A stretch of DNA of 64,000 nt from Saccharothrix espanaensis DSM 44229 (GTDB taxonomy: Bacteria > Actinomycetota > Actinomycetes > Mycobacteriales > Pseudonocardiaceae). The translations under genes were made by a program, and so were the position numbers. This document shows, in pieces, positions 40,909 to 49,319 of this stretch (positions within the stretch are counted from its first letter, which is position 1; each line of letters starts with the position of its first letter). Under the pieces are notes generated by a model. That model was not told the DNA's origin. It saw only the letters and a program-made list of their open reading frames with translations, and did not search any database. The stretch covers positions 4,402,001 to 4,466,000 of the forward strand of contig NC_019673.1 of NCBI RefSeq assembly GCF_000328705.1, given 5' to 3'.

Positions 40909-42549
40909 TCACGGTATCAGTGCGTCACCGGCGGTGATCGCGCCCGGCGACCGCTCCCGGACCTGCGCGCGCAGCTTGAACCGCTGCACCTTCCCGCTCG
41001 GCGTCTTGGGCAGCTCGGCCACGAACTCGACGCGCCGCGGGTACTTGTACGGCGCGATCACCGACTTCACGAACGCCTGGAGCTCGGCGGCCTTCGCCGG
41101 GTCGGCCGGCGCGCCCGCCCGCAGCACGACGAACGCGTGCGCGATCGCGCCCCGGTCGGGATCGGGCGCGCCGACCACGGCGGTCTCGGCGACGTCCGGG
41201 TGGTCCAGCAGCGCCGCCTCCACCTCCGGCCCGGCGATGTTGTAGCCCGAGGAGATGATCATGTCGTCGTTGCGGGCCTGGAACCAGAAGTAGCCGTCGG
41301 CGTCGCGGACGTAGGTGTCCCCGGTCAGGTTCCAGCCGTCGCGCACGTAGTCGAGCTGGCGCGGGTCGGCCAGGTACCGGCACCCGGTGGGCCCCTTCAC
41401 CGCGAGCCGGCCGGGCACGCCGTCGGGCGCGGGGTTGCCGTCCTCGTCCAGCACGGCGGCCCGGAACCCGGGCACGGCCTTGCCGGTCGCGCCGGGCCGG
41501 ATGTCGTCGTCGGCGGCGGAGATGAAGATGTGCAGCAGCTCGGTGCCGCCGATGCCGTTGATGATCCGCAGCCCGGTCTCCCGGCGGAAGTGCTCCCAGG
41601 TGGACGGTGGCAGGTGCTCGCCCGCCGACACGCAGCGCCGCAGCCCGGCCAACTCGCGGGCCTTCCCGGCGGCGAGCATCGCCTTGTACGCGGTGGGCGC
41701 GGTGAACAGCACGGTCACGCCGTGCGCGGCGACGGTGTCGGCCAGCTCCTCGGGCGTGGCCCGCTCTACCAGGAACGTCGACGCGCCGAACCGCATCGGG
41801 AACACCACCAGCCCGCCCAGCCCGAACGTGAAGCCGATCGGCGGCGTGCCGGTGAACACGTCGTCCGGCTCGGGCTTGAGCACGTGCCGGGCGAACGTGT
41901 CGGCGCACGCCAGCACGTCGCGGTGGTAGTGCATGGTGGCCTTGGGCCGGCCGGTCGTGCCGGAGGTGGGCGCGAGCAGCGCCACGTCGTCGGCGGCCGT
42001 GTCGACGCTCGCGAAGCTGTCCGGTTTGGCCGTGCAGCGCGCGACCAGGTCGTCCGGCCCGTCGCCGCCGTAGAGCAGGCTGGGCACGCCGTCGGGCAGG
42101 TCGGTGGCGAACCGGTGGTCGGACAGCACCAGCCCGGTCGCGGTCAGCGCGACCAGTTCGGCGATCTCCTTGGCCCGCAGCAGCGGCATGACCGTGACCG
42201 CGACCCCGCCCGCCTTCACCACGGCCAGCCACGCGGCGACCGTCCACGGGTTGTTGGGGCCGCGCAGCATCACCCGGTTGCCGGGGCGCAGGCCGAACTC
42301 GTCGACCAGCACGTGCGCGATCCGGCTGCTGCGCGCGTCGAGCTCGCCGTAGGTCCAGGTCTCGTCGGTGGTGCGCAGGCACGGGCGGTCCGCGCCGAAG
42401 CGGGCGATCGCGCCGTCGAGCAGGGCCACCGCGCAGTTGAGCCGGTCCGGGTAGTGCAGTTCGGGGAGGTCGAACACGAAGTCCGGCTGCTGCGCGGGCG
42501 GCGGCAGGTGATCCCGGCAGAACGTGTCGACGTGGGCGGATCTGTGCAT
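40909..42549 (-). CDS. Aryl-CoA ligase (benzoate/2-aminobenzoate-CoA ligase family; probably salicylate)
   Basis: A 546-residue acyl-adenylate-forming ligase. The AMP-binding P-loop LAPTSGTTGRPKATMHYHRD, the motif INGIGGTELLHIF (A5), the LTGDTYVRDADGYFWF region with R (A7-A8) and the C-terminal lysine motif TPSGKVQRFKLR are all intact. The ELLHIFIS segment resembles benzoate and 2-aminobenzoate ligases. Since the cluster encodes a gentisate route, salicylate + CoA + ATP > salicylyl-CoA is the likely reaction; anthranilate is the alternative. ATG 42549 is preferred over GTG 42558 because AAAGGAG lies 8 nt upstream. Confidence 0.85.
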   Translation of the reverse strand: MHRSAHVDTFCRDHLPPPAQQPDFVFDLPELHYPDRLNCAVALLDGAIARFGADRPCLRTTDETWTYGELDARSSRIAHVLVDEFGLRPGNRVMLRGPNNPWTVAAWLAVVKAGGVAVTVMPLLRAKEIAELVALTATGLVLSDHRFATDLPDGVPSLLYGGDGPDDLVARCTAKPDSFASVDTAADDVALLAPTSGTTGRPKATMHYHRDVLACADTFARHVLKPEPDDVFTGTPPIGFTFGLGGLVVFPMRFGASTFLVERATPEELADTVAAHGVTVLFTAPTAYKAMLAAGKARELAGLRRCVSAGEHLPPSTWEHFRRETGLRIINGIGGTELLHIFISAADDDIRPGATGKAVPGFRAAVLDEDGNPAPDGVPGRLAVKGPTGCRYLADPRQLDYVRDGWNLTGDTYVRDADGYFWFQARNDDMIISSGYNIAGPEVEAALLDHPDVAETAVVGAPDPDRGAIAHAFVVLRAGAPADPAKAAELQAFVKSVIAPYKYPRRVEFVAELPKTPSGKVQRFKLRAQVRERSPGAITAGDALIP

Positions 42550-42597
42550 CGGCAGCACTCCTTTCCGGAGTGTCGGGACGCTGAGCGGGAGGGTACG

Positions 42598-43368
42598 TCA
42601 GGACAGCCGGGGCGCGTCGGCGTAGCCGCCGGCGAGCAGCGTGCCCGCGCCGGGGGCGTGGGCGGGCAGGTCGAGCGCGCGCATGAGCTGGTGGGCGGTC
42701 GCGATCGAGGCGGAGAGCACCGGTTTGCCGAGCTCCTGCTCCACGATCTCGACGGTTTCCAGCGACGGCATCTGCACGCACGCCGAGAGCACGATCGCGT
42801 CGGCGTCCCGGTGGTCGAGCGCGGCGGCGATGCCGACGAGGTTCTTCGGGTCGTGCGCGGCGACGTCGAGGTTGTCCGGGATCTCCAGCGCGGTGTAGTC
42901 GGCGACCTCGACACCTTCGTCGCGGATGTAGCCGACCACGGTCTCGGTGAGCGGCTTGAGGTACGGGCAGACCACCGTGATGGACCGCGCGCCGATCAGG
43001 TGCAGCGCGGTGACCAGGGCTCCGGCGCTGGTCACGACCGGTGCCGGCGCGCCGTTCTCGGCGGCGATCGCGGCCAGGTTGCGCTCGGAGGTGCGGTGGT
43101 AGCCCCGGCCGAGGCTCATGATCGCGACCAGGCACGCGTAGCCGAGCACGTCCACCCGCGCGTCGGACAACTCGGCGGCGCAGCGCCCCGAGTCGGCGTC
43201 CATCGCGGCCAGCTCCTCCTCGCGCACGTGCTTCATGCGCATCCGGCTGGAGTGGAAGGTGAACCGCTCGGGCGCGACGGCCTCGCGCGCCCGGAAGATG
43301 GCCGGGATCTCGGTTTCCATGGTCACGTTGGAGCTCGGCACGATCTGGCCGATCCGGAAGGTCCTCAT
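42598..43368 (-). CDS. Maleate cis-trans isomerase
   Basis: A 256-residue member of the Asp/Glu racemase superfamily. Two catalytic cysteines, C79 (GYACLVAIMS) and C197 (LSACVQMPSLE), are 118 residues apart, the same spacing I recall for Nocardia maleate isomerase (C76 and C194). It converts maleate to fumarate without a cofactor. Its ATG overlaps the FAHD stop by 4 bp, tying it to maleylpyruvate breakdown. Confidence 0.88.
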   Translation of the reverse strand: MRTFRIGQIVPSSNVTMETEIPAIFRAREAVAPERFTFHSSRMRMKHVREEELAAMDADSGRCAAELSDARVDVLGYACLVAIMSLGRGYHRTSERNLAAIAAENGAPAPVVTSAGALVTALHLIGARSITVVCPYLKPLTETVVGYIRDEGVEVADYTALEIPDNLDVAAHDPKNLVGIAAALDHRDADAIVLSACVQMPSLETVEIVEQELGKPVLSASIATAHQLMRALDLPAHAPGAGTLLAGGYADAPRLS

Positions 43369-44255
43369 CGGACGTCCACCACCGGGTTGCGCAGCGTGCC
43401 GATCCGCTCGACGGTCGCCTCCACCACGTCGCCGGGCCACAGCCACACCTGCGGCGTGCGCCCCGCGCCGACGCCGGCGGGCGTGCCGGTGGCGATCACG
43501 TCGCCCGGTTCCAGCGTGATGCCGGCGCTGATGTCGGCGATCAGCTCGGGGATCCGGAACAGCATGTACTTCGTGCTGGACTTCTGCCGCACCTCGCCGT
43601 TGACCTTCAACGACAGCTCCAGCGCGTGCGGGTCGGGGATCTCGTCGGCGGTGCGCAGGGCCGGGCCGAACGGCGCGTAGGTGTCCTGGCCCTTGGAGAA
43701 GAACCACAGCCCGCCCCGGCGCTGGTCGCGCGCGCTGATGTCGTTGAGCACGCTGTAGCCGAACACGTGCTCCAGCGCGCGTTCGGCCGGGACGCGCTTG
43801 GCGGTCCTGCCGATCACCACGGCCAGTTCGCACTCCCAGTCGAGCTGCTGGGTGAGGTGGCCGTTGTGCTCGATCGCCTCTTCGGGGCCGATCACGGCGG
43901 TGGCGGGCTTGGCGAACAGCACCGGCCGCTGCGGCAGTTCCTGGGCGGTGTCCAGCGCGCGGGCCGACTCGGCGACGTGCTCGGTGTAGTTGAGGCCGAC
44001 CGCGACGATCTTGCCGGGGCGCAGCGGGGCGTGCAGCGCCACGGCGTCGAGCGGGTGCGTGGCGGCGGCCGGGACCGGCCCGTCGAGCAGGGCCGCGACG
44101 GCGCCGGCCGCGTCCTGGCGCACGACGTCGAGCAGCCCGCCGGGGTCGGGCGCGGACCGGGCGGCGGCGAGCGCGCCGACGTCGACGACGTCGGACTCCC
44201 GCTGTACGCCGAGGCGGTGCGGCCCGCCGTCGGTGGAGAAGGTGACCAGCAGCAT
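43365..44255 (-). CDS. FAHD-family hydrolase (maleylpyruvate or fumarylpyruvate hydrolase)
   Basis: A 296-residue fumarylacetoacetate-hydrolase family protein. Metal and active-site motifs are AVGLNYTEHVAE, the ECELAVVIG strand (metal-binding Glu), NDISARDQR and ATGTPAGVG. It would split a 3-acylpyruvate into pyruvate and a dicarboxylate. Coupling to a maleate isomerase and the lack of a maleylpyruvate isomerase gene suggest it cuts maleylpyruvate directly to maleate + pyruvate. Confidence 0.87.
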   Translation of the reverse strand: MLLVTFSTDGGPHRLGVQRESDVVDVGALAAARSAPDPGGLLDVVRQDAAGAVAALLDGPVPAAATHPLDAVALHAPLRPGKIVAVGLNYTEHVAESARALDTAQELPQRPVLFAKPATAVIGPEEAIEHNGHLTQQLDWECELAVVIGRTAKRVPAERALEHVFGYSVLNDISARDQRRGGLWFFSKGQDTYAPFGPALRTADEIPDPHALELSLKVNGEVRQKSSTKYMLFRIPELIADISAGITLEPGDVIATGTPAGVGAGRTPQVWLWPGDVVEATVERIGTLRNPVVDVR

Positions 44256-44292
44256 GGGGGTGTCCGTCCTGGAACGTCTCTGGTGGGGGTGC

Positions 44293-45411
44293 TCAGGCGA
44301 CCGGCTGGTGGCCGTCGTTGTCCTGGTAGGCCTCTTCGCGGAAGAACCCGAGGGCCCGCATGACCGGGAAGTCGTTGAACGAGAACAGGCAGGCGTCGTC
44401 GGACCGGCTGGCGTTGGCGTGCTCGTGCCACGCCCAGGACGGGACGCAGAAGATGTCGCCCTCGGTCCAGTCGATGCGCTGCCCGGCCACGATCGAGGTG
44501 CCGCTGCCCTTGGCCGCGGTGTAGATCTTGGAGCCGACCTGGCGGTGCGCCAGCGTCGACTCGCCCGCCCGCAGCAGCTGCATGTGGGCGCTCATGGTCG
44601 GCATGACCGAGCCGCCGGTCAGCGGGTTGCTGTACTCCATGATGATGCCGTCGTACGGGGAGCCGTCGGTGGCCTTGGCGGCGTTGAGCAGCGCCTCGTA
44701 GGTGGTCTCCCACGGGTAGGCGAGCAGCGGCGAGTGGTTCTTGTGCCACGTGTCGCCGAACGGTCGCAGCTGGCCCGCGCCGTAGACGTGCAGGGAGGAG
44801 TTCGTGATCCCCTCCTGCTTCTGGTAGATGTCCGGGTGCACCTCGTAGAACGGCGCGTCCAGGGCGTTGACCAGCGGGATGTCCAGGCCGTCCTGCCAGA
44901 TGACCGGCCCGTCGGTGCCCTCGGTGCCCTCGTTGCCGTGCTCGTGCCAGGTCCAGTTGGGCGTGATCGCGAAGTCCCGCGGCCCGACCTTGAGCTTCTG
45001 GCCGTCGACGATCGTCCACGCGCCGGTGCCCTCGATCACGAACCGGAGCGCGGCGGCCTGGTGCCGGTGCGCGGTCATCGACTCGCCGGGCCCCATGATC
45101 TGCAGACCGCTGTAGAGCAGGCCCACGGTCGCGGCGATGTCGCGGCGCTGCGGGTTGTACAGCGCGACCACGCGGCGGCCCGCGTCGTCGCCGCTGACCA
45201 GCCGCAGCGCTTCCAGCACCAGCGGGCGCAGCTCCTGGTAGCTCCACTTCACCGGCACGGACTGCGGCTGCGGGTACCACGGCTCGATCTTGTTCGCGAT
45301 GGTCCACAGCGCGCCGGCGTCGAGGCGCTCCAGCTTGTCGTAGTAGGCGTGCAGGTCGGCGGTGTCGGTCACGCGAGCGCGGCCAAGCACGTCATCGCTG
45401 TAGGTCGTCAT
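44293..45411 (-). CDS. Gentisate 1,2-dioxygenase
   Basis: A 372-residue bicupin Fe(II) dioxygenase that opens the ring of gentisate (2,5-dihydroxybenzoate) to maleylpyruvate. The first cupin has the iron-binding histidines in MTAHRHQAAALRFVIEG and ITPNWTWHEHGNEG; the second has LAHRQVGSKIYTAAKG and VPSWAWHEHAN. Length and motif order match the family. GAGGAG precedes ATG 45411. It is the first gene of the leftward operon. Confidence 0.92.
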   Translation of the reverse strand: MTTYSDDVLGRARVTDTADLHAYYDKLERLDAGALWTIANKIEPWYPQPQSVPVKWSYQELRPLVLEALRLVSGDDAGRRVVALYNPQRRDIAATVGLLYSGLQIMGPGESMTAHRHQAAALRFVIEGTGAWTIVDGQKLKVGPRDFAITPNWTWHEHGNEGTEGTDGPVIWQDGLDIPLVNALDAPFYEVHPDIYQKQEGITNSSLHVYGAGQLRPFGDTWHKNHSPLLAYPWETTYEALLNAAKATDGSPYDGIIMEYSNPLTGGSVMPTMSAHMQLLRAGESTLAHRQVGSKIYTAAKGSGTSIVAGQRIDWTEGDIFCVPSWAWHEHANASRSDDACLFSFNDFPVMRALGFFREEAYQDNDGHQPVA

Positions 45412-45448
45412 GGCAGCTCCTCGCCACTCTGAGCGATATCTCGTTGTC

Positions 45449-45462
45449 TTGACGAGCGTCAA
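45449..45462. promoter_or_regulatory. Palindrome in the divergent promoter of the aromatic cluster
   Basis: TTGACG-AG-CGTCAA, a perfect 14-bp palindrome. It places a TTGACG -35-like hexamer in each direction between the gentisate dioxygenase and thioesterase genes. It could be both a divergent promoter core and a regulator site. Confidence 0.5.
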
Positions 45463-45509
45463 CATTCCGCAATACGGTTCGCGGTGTCAAGAGTCCTGGA
45501 GGAGCAGCC

Positions 45510-45929
45510 ATGGCGACACCGGATCTCCGGCCCGAGGTGACGATCGAGCGCCGCGTCGAGTGGCACGACACCGACGCCGCCGGCCACCAGCACCACTCCG
45601 CGATCCTGCGCTGGGTGGAGCACGCCGAGGCGGAACTGCTGCGCGGCCTGGGCCTGGCCCGCCTGTTCGGGCGCTCGCCGCGGGTGCGGCACGAGGTGAA
45701 CTACCGGTCCCGGCTGTGGTTCGGCGAGACCGTCCGCGCCCGGCTGGCCGTCGTCCGCGTCGGCCGGACCTCGCTGCACTACGAGTTCACCGTGCACGGC
45801 GAGTCCGGCATGGCGGCCGACGGCACGCTGGTGATCGCCCACGTCGAACCCGACGCGCCCGGCGCGACGCCGTGGCCCGACGACGTGCGCTCCGCCCTGG
45901 CGGGCCCCGTGGAAGCGGGCCGCCGATGA
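45510..45929 (+). CDS. Hotdog-fold acyl-CoA thioesterase (4-hydroxybenzoyl-CoA thioesterase type)
   Basis: A 139-residue hotdog thioesterase. The active-site helix region WHDTDAAGHQHHSAILRWVE contains the catalytic Asp of the 4HBT family. In this cluster the natural job is gentisyl-CoA > gentisate + CoA. It is preceded by GGAGGAG, and its stop overlaps the hydroxylase start (ATGA). Confidence 0.87.
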   Translation: MATPDLRPEVTIERRVEWHDTDAAGHQHHSAILRWVEHAEAELLRGLGLARLFGRSPRVRHEVNYRSRLWFGETVRARLAVVRVGRTSLHYEFTVHGESGMAADGTLVIAHVEPDAPGATPWPDDVRSALAGPVEAGRR

Positions 45930-48247
45930 GGATCGCGGTCATCGGCGGCGGCCCCGGCGGGCTGTACTTCGCGGCGCTGGCCAAGCGGCTGGACCCGACG
46001 CGGGAGATCACCGTGTGGGAGCGCAACGCGGCCGACGACACGTTCGGCTTCGGCGTCGTGTTCTCCGACGAGACGCTGGACGGCATCGCCGGCGCCGACC
46101 CGGTCATCGCCGCCGCCATGGAAGCCGAGTTCGCGCGCTGGAGCGACATCGACGTCCACTACCGGGGCGTGGTGCGGACCTCCGGCGGCCACGGGTTCGC
46201 CGCGATCGAGCGCAAGCGGCTGCTCCAGCTGCTCCGCCGGCGCTGCGCCGAACTCGGCGTGGACCTGCGGTTCTCCACCCTCGCGCCGGACGTCGACGCG
46301 CTGCGCCGCGACCACGACCTGGTGGTGGCGGCCGACGGCGTGAACTCGGCGACCCGCGCCAAGTACGCCGACGTGTTCCGGCCGTCGCTGGACGAGCGCC
46401 ACTGCCGGTACATGTGGCTGGCCACCGACCGCGTGCTGGAGGCGTTCACGTTCCTGGTGCGCGAGACCGGGCACGGCCCGGTGCAGGTGCACGCCTACCC
46501 GTTCAGCGCCGACCGCAGCACGGTCATCGTCGAGCTGACCGAGGGCACCTGGCGCGCCGCCGGTTTCGCCGGGCTCGGCCGGGACCTGCCGCCGGGGCGC
46601 AGCGACGAGGAGAGCGTGGCCCGGTGCGCCGCGCTGCTCGGCGACTTCCTCGACGGGCACGCGCTGCTGACCAACAACTCCAAGTGGGTCCGGTTCACCA
46701 CCGTGCGCAACGCGACCTGGCGGCACGACAACCTGGTGCTGCTCGGCGACGCCGCGCACACCGCCCACTTCTCCATCGGCTCGGGCACCAAGCTCGCCAT
46801 GGAGGACGCCCTGGCGCTGGCCGCCGCGCTGGAGCACACCGCCGGGACCGGGGCCGCGCTGGAGCGCTACGAGGCCGAGCGCCGCCCGGTCGTGGAGTCC
46901 ACCCAGCGTGCCGCGCAGGCCAGCCTGGAGTGGTTCGAGACCATCGACCACGCCGTGGGCCAGGAACCCGACCAGTTCGCGTTCAACCTGCTCACCCGCA
47001 GCCGCCGGGTCACCTACGACAACCTCCGGCTGCGCGACCCCGACTACATCGCCGCCCTCGACCGCTGGTTCGACACCGGCCAGGACGTGCCGACCCCGCC
47101 GCTGTTCCAGCCGTTCGCGCTGGGCGGGCTGACCCTGCGCAACCGGGTGGTGTCCGCGCCGGTCGCGCTCTACCACGCCGCCGACGGCGTGCCGGGCGAC
47201 GCGGAACTGCTGCACGTGGCCGGGAAGGCGTTGGGCGGCAGCGGGTTGGTGCTCGCCGGCATGACGGCGGTCAGCGCCGCCGGCCGGGTGACGCCGGCCT
47301 GCCCCGGGCTCTACACCGACGAGCAGGTGGCCGCCTGGCGGCGCGTCACCGACGCCGTGCACGAGCTCAGCGGGGCGCTGATCGGCGTGCAGCTCAACCA
47401 CGGCGGCCGCAAGGGGTCGACCGCCGTGCCCACCACCGGGTCGTTGGGCGGACCGCTGGCGGACGGGTGGGAGACCGTCGGGCCGTCGCCGCTGGCCTAC
47501 CGGGGGCTGCCCGCACCGCGCGAGCTGACCGAACGCGAACTGCACGTGCTGGCCGAGGAGTTCGCGGCGGCCGCCGCACGGGCCGACGCGGCCGGGTTCG
47601 ACGTGCTGGAGATCCAGGCGGGGCACGGGTTCCTGCTCTCGACGTTCCTCTCCCCGCTGACCAACCAGCGCACCGACCGCTACGGCGGCGGCCTCGACGG
47701 GCGGCTCGCGTTCCCGCTCGCCGTGCTCGACGCCGTCCGCGCGGTGTGGCGCAAACCGCTGCTGGCCAGGATCTCCGCCTGCGACTGGGCACCCGGCGGG
47801 ACGACCGTCGAGGACGCGGTGCGCGTCGCCGCCGCGTTCGCCGAGCACGGCGTGGACGCGGTGGACGTGTCCAGCGGCGAGGTCGTGCCGCACGAGCGGC
47901 CCGCGTACGGGCGCGGCTACCAGACCCCGTTCGCCGCGCGGATCCGCTCCGCCACGGGCGTCGCGACGATCGCGGTCGGCGGCATCTCCGGCTACGACGA
48001 CGCCAACTCGGTGCTGCTGGCCGGACGGGCGGACCTGGTCGCCGTCGGCCGCGCCCACCTGCACGACCCGGCGTGGACCCTGCACGCCGCCGCCGACCTC
48101 GACTACACCGGCCCCGGCGCGCCCTGGCCGCCGATGCACGCCGCCGGCCGGGCGAAACCGCCCTCGGCGGGCCGGGCCCGGCCCTCGCTCGCGCTGCGCC
48201 CCGCCGAACCCGAACCCGTGCACCAGCGCTGGCTGCCCGGCCGCTAG
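45926..48247 (+). CDS. Bifunctional salicylyl-CoA 5-hydroxylase/old-yellow-enzyme oxidoreductase
   Basis: A 773-residue fusion. Residues 1-~385 form a FAD aromatic hydroxylase: GGGPGGLYFAAL dinucleotide fold, VVAADGVNSATR (DG motif) and LVLLGDAAHTAHFSIGSG (GD motif). Residues ~395-735 form an old-yellow-enzyme FMN barrel: RNRVVSAPVALYHAADG, GVQLNHGGRKGS and RTDRYGGGLDGR. Such fusions hydroxylate CoA-bound salicylate or anthranilate at C5. With gentisate dioxygenase beside it, salicylyl-CoA > gentisyl-CoA is likely. The role of the OYE half is unclear. Confidence 0.9.
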   Translation: MRIAVIGGGPGGLYFAALAKRLDPTREITVWERNAADDTFGFGVVFSDETLDGIAGADPVIAAAMEAEFARWSDIDVHYRGVVRTSGGHGFAAIERKRLLQLLRRRCAELGVDLRFSTLAPDVDALRRDHDLVVAADGVNSATRAKYADVFRPSLDERHCRYMWLATDRVLEAFTFLVRETGHGPVQVHAYPFSADRSTVIVELTEGTWRAAGFAGLGRDLPPGRSDEESVARCAALLGDFLDGHALLTNNSKWVRFTTVRNATWRHDNLVLLGDAAHTAHFSIGSGTKLAMEDALALAAALEHTAGTGAALERYEAERRPVVESTQRAAQASLEWFETIDHAVGQEPDQFAFNLLTRSRRVTYDNLRLRDPDYIAALDRWFDTGQDVPTPPLFQPFALGGLTLRNRVVSAPVALYHAADGVPGDAELLHVAGKALGGSGLVLAGMTAVSAAGRVTPACPGLYTDEQVAAWRRVTDAVHELSGALIGVQLNHGGRKGSTAVPTTGSLGGPLADGWETVGPSPLAYRGLPAPRELTERELHVLAEEFAAAAARADAAGFDVLEIQAGHGFLLSTFLSPLTNQRTDRYGGGLDGRLAFPLAVLDAVRAVWRKPLLARISACDWAPGGTTVEDAVRVAAAFAEHGVDAVDVSSGEVVPHERPAYGRGYQTPFAARIRSATGVATIAVGGISGYDDANSVLLAGRADLVAVGRAHLHDPAWTLHAAADLDYTGPGAPWPPMHAAGRAKPPSAGRARPSLALRPAEPEPVHQRWLPGR

Positions 48248-48271
48248 GGACGTCTCAGGCAGGAGAGAACC

Positions 48272-49291
48272 ATGGACGACTTCCCGTGCTTCACGGCCGC
48301 CGCGGTCCAGGCCGCCCCGGTCTACCTCGACCCGGCCGCCACCGCGGCCAAGGCCGCGTCGATCATCCACGAGGCCGCCGGGCGGGGCGCGGAACTCGTG
48401 GTGTTCCCGGAGGTGTTCGTCGCCGGATACCCGTACTGGAACTGGACGATGAACCCGGTCGCCGGGTCCCCGCTGTACGAACGGCTCTACCGCGCGTCGA
48501 TCGACGTGCCCGGACCGCACGTCGACACGCTGCGCGCCGCCGCTGCCGCCACCGGCACGACGGTCGTGATCGGCGTCAACGAGCGCGGCCGGCACAGCCT
48601 GGGCGTGCTCTACAACACCGTGCTCACCATCGGCCCGGACGGTTCGCTGATCGGCCGGCACCGCAAGCTCGTGCCGACGTGGGCGGAGAAGCTCACCTGG
48701 ACACCGGGCGACGGCAGCACCGTCGTCGTGCACCGGACCCCGATCGGCCCGCTCGGCGTGCTGGCGTGCGGCGAGAACACCAACACGCTGGCCCGGTTCT
48801 CCCTGCTGGCGCAAGGGGAGCTGGTGCACGCGGCGAACTACATCGCGCTGCCGGTCGCCCCCGCCGACTACGACATGGCCCAGGCCATCGCGATCCGCAC
48901 CGCCGCGCACGCGTTCGAGGGCAAGGTGTTCTCCGTCGTGGCCTGCTCCACGATCACCGAGGAGATGATCGAGGTCGCGGCCGGCGACGACGCGGAGACC
49001 GCGCGCCGGATGCGCCGGCCGAACAGCGCCCTGTCCGGGATCTTCGGCCCGGACGGCAACCCGGTCACCGAACCGCTGGTCGACGACGAGGGCATCGTCT
49101 ACGCCGAGATCGACCTGGCCCGCTGCATCCAGCCCAAGCAGATGCACGACATCATCGGCCACTACAACCGGTTCGACGTGTTCCGCCTGCACCACAACAC
49201 CTCCCCGACCACGCCGCTGGTCCACGAGCCGGTCCCGCCGGTCCCGCTGCAAGGTCCGTGGACGCCGGACGAGCCGGACCGGACTGGCTAA
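48272..49291 (+). CDS. Nitrilase family hydrolase
   Basis: A 339-residue nitrilase. The catalytic triad is E47 (VVFPEVFVAGYP), K132 (RHRKLVPTW) and C166 (LACGENTNTL). The CGEN context and AGYPYWNW match true nitrilases, which turn R-CN into R-COOH plus ammonia, better than amidases. It lies 24 bp after the hydroxylase in the same direction. It may feed an aromatic nitrile into the acid pathway; the actual substrate is unknown. Confidence 0.87.
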   Translation: MDDFPCFTAAAVQAAPVYLDPAATAAKAASIIHEAAGRGAELVVFPEVFVAGYPYWNWTMNPVAGSPLYERLYRASIDVPGPHVDTLRAAAAATGTTVVIGVNERGRHSLGVLYNTVLTIGPDGSLIGRHRKLVPTWAEKLTWTPGDGSTVVVHRTPIGPLGVLACGENTNTLARFSLLAQGELVHAANYIALPVAPADYDMAQAIAIRTAAHAFEGKVFSVVACSTITEEMIEVAAGDDAETARRMRRPNSALSGIFGPDGNPVTEPLVDDEGIVYAEIDLARCIQPKQMHDIIGHYNRFDVFRLHHNTSPTTPLVHEPVPPVPLQGPWTPDEPDRTG

Positions 49292-49319
49292 CCTGGGGCA
49301 CGACGAAGGGGGAGCGGTC

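Noticed and set aside
45781-49252. A leftward frame of over 1100 residues opposite the aromatic cluster.
   Set aside because: It is antisense to well-supported thioesterase, hydroxylase and nitrilase genes and shows no domain signature.
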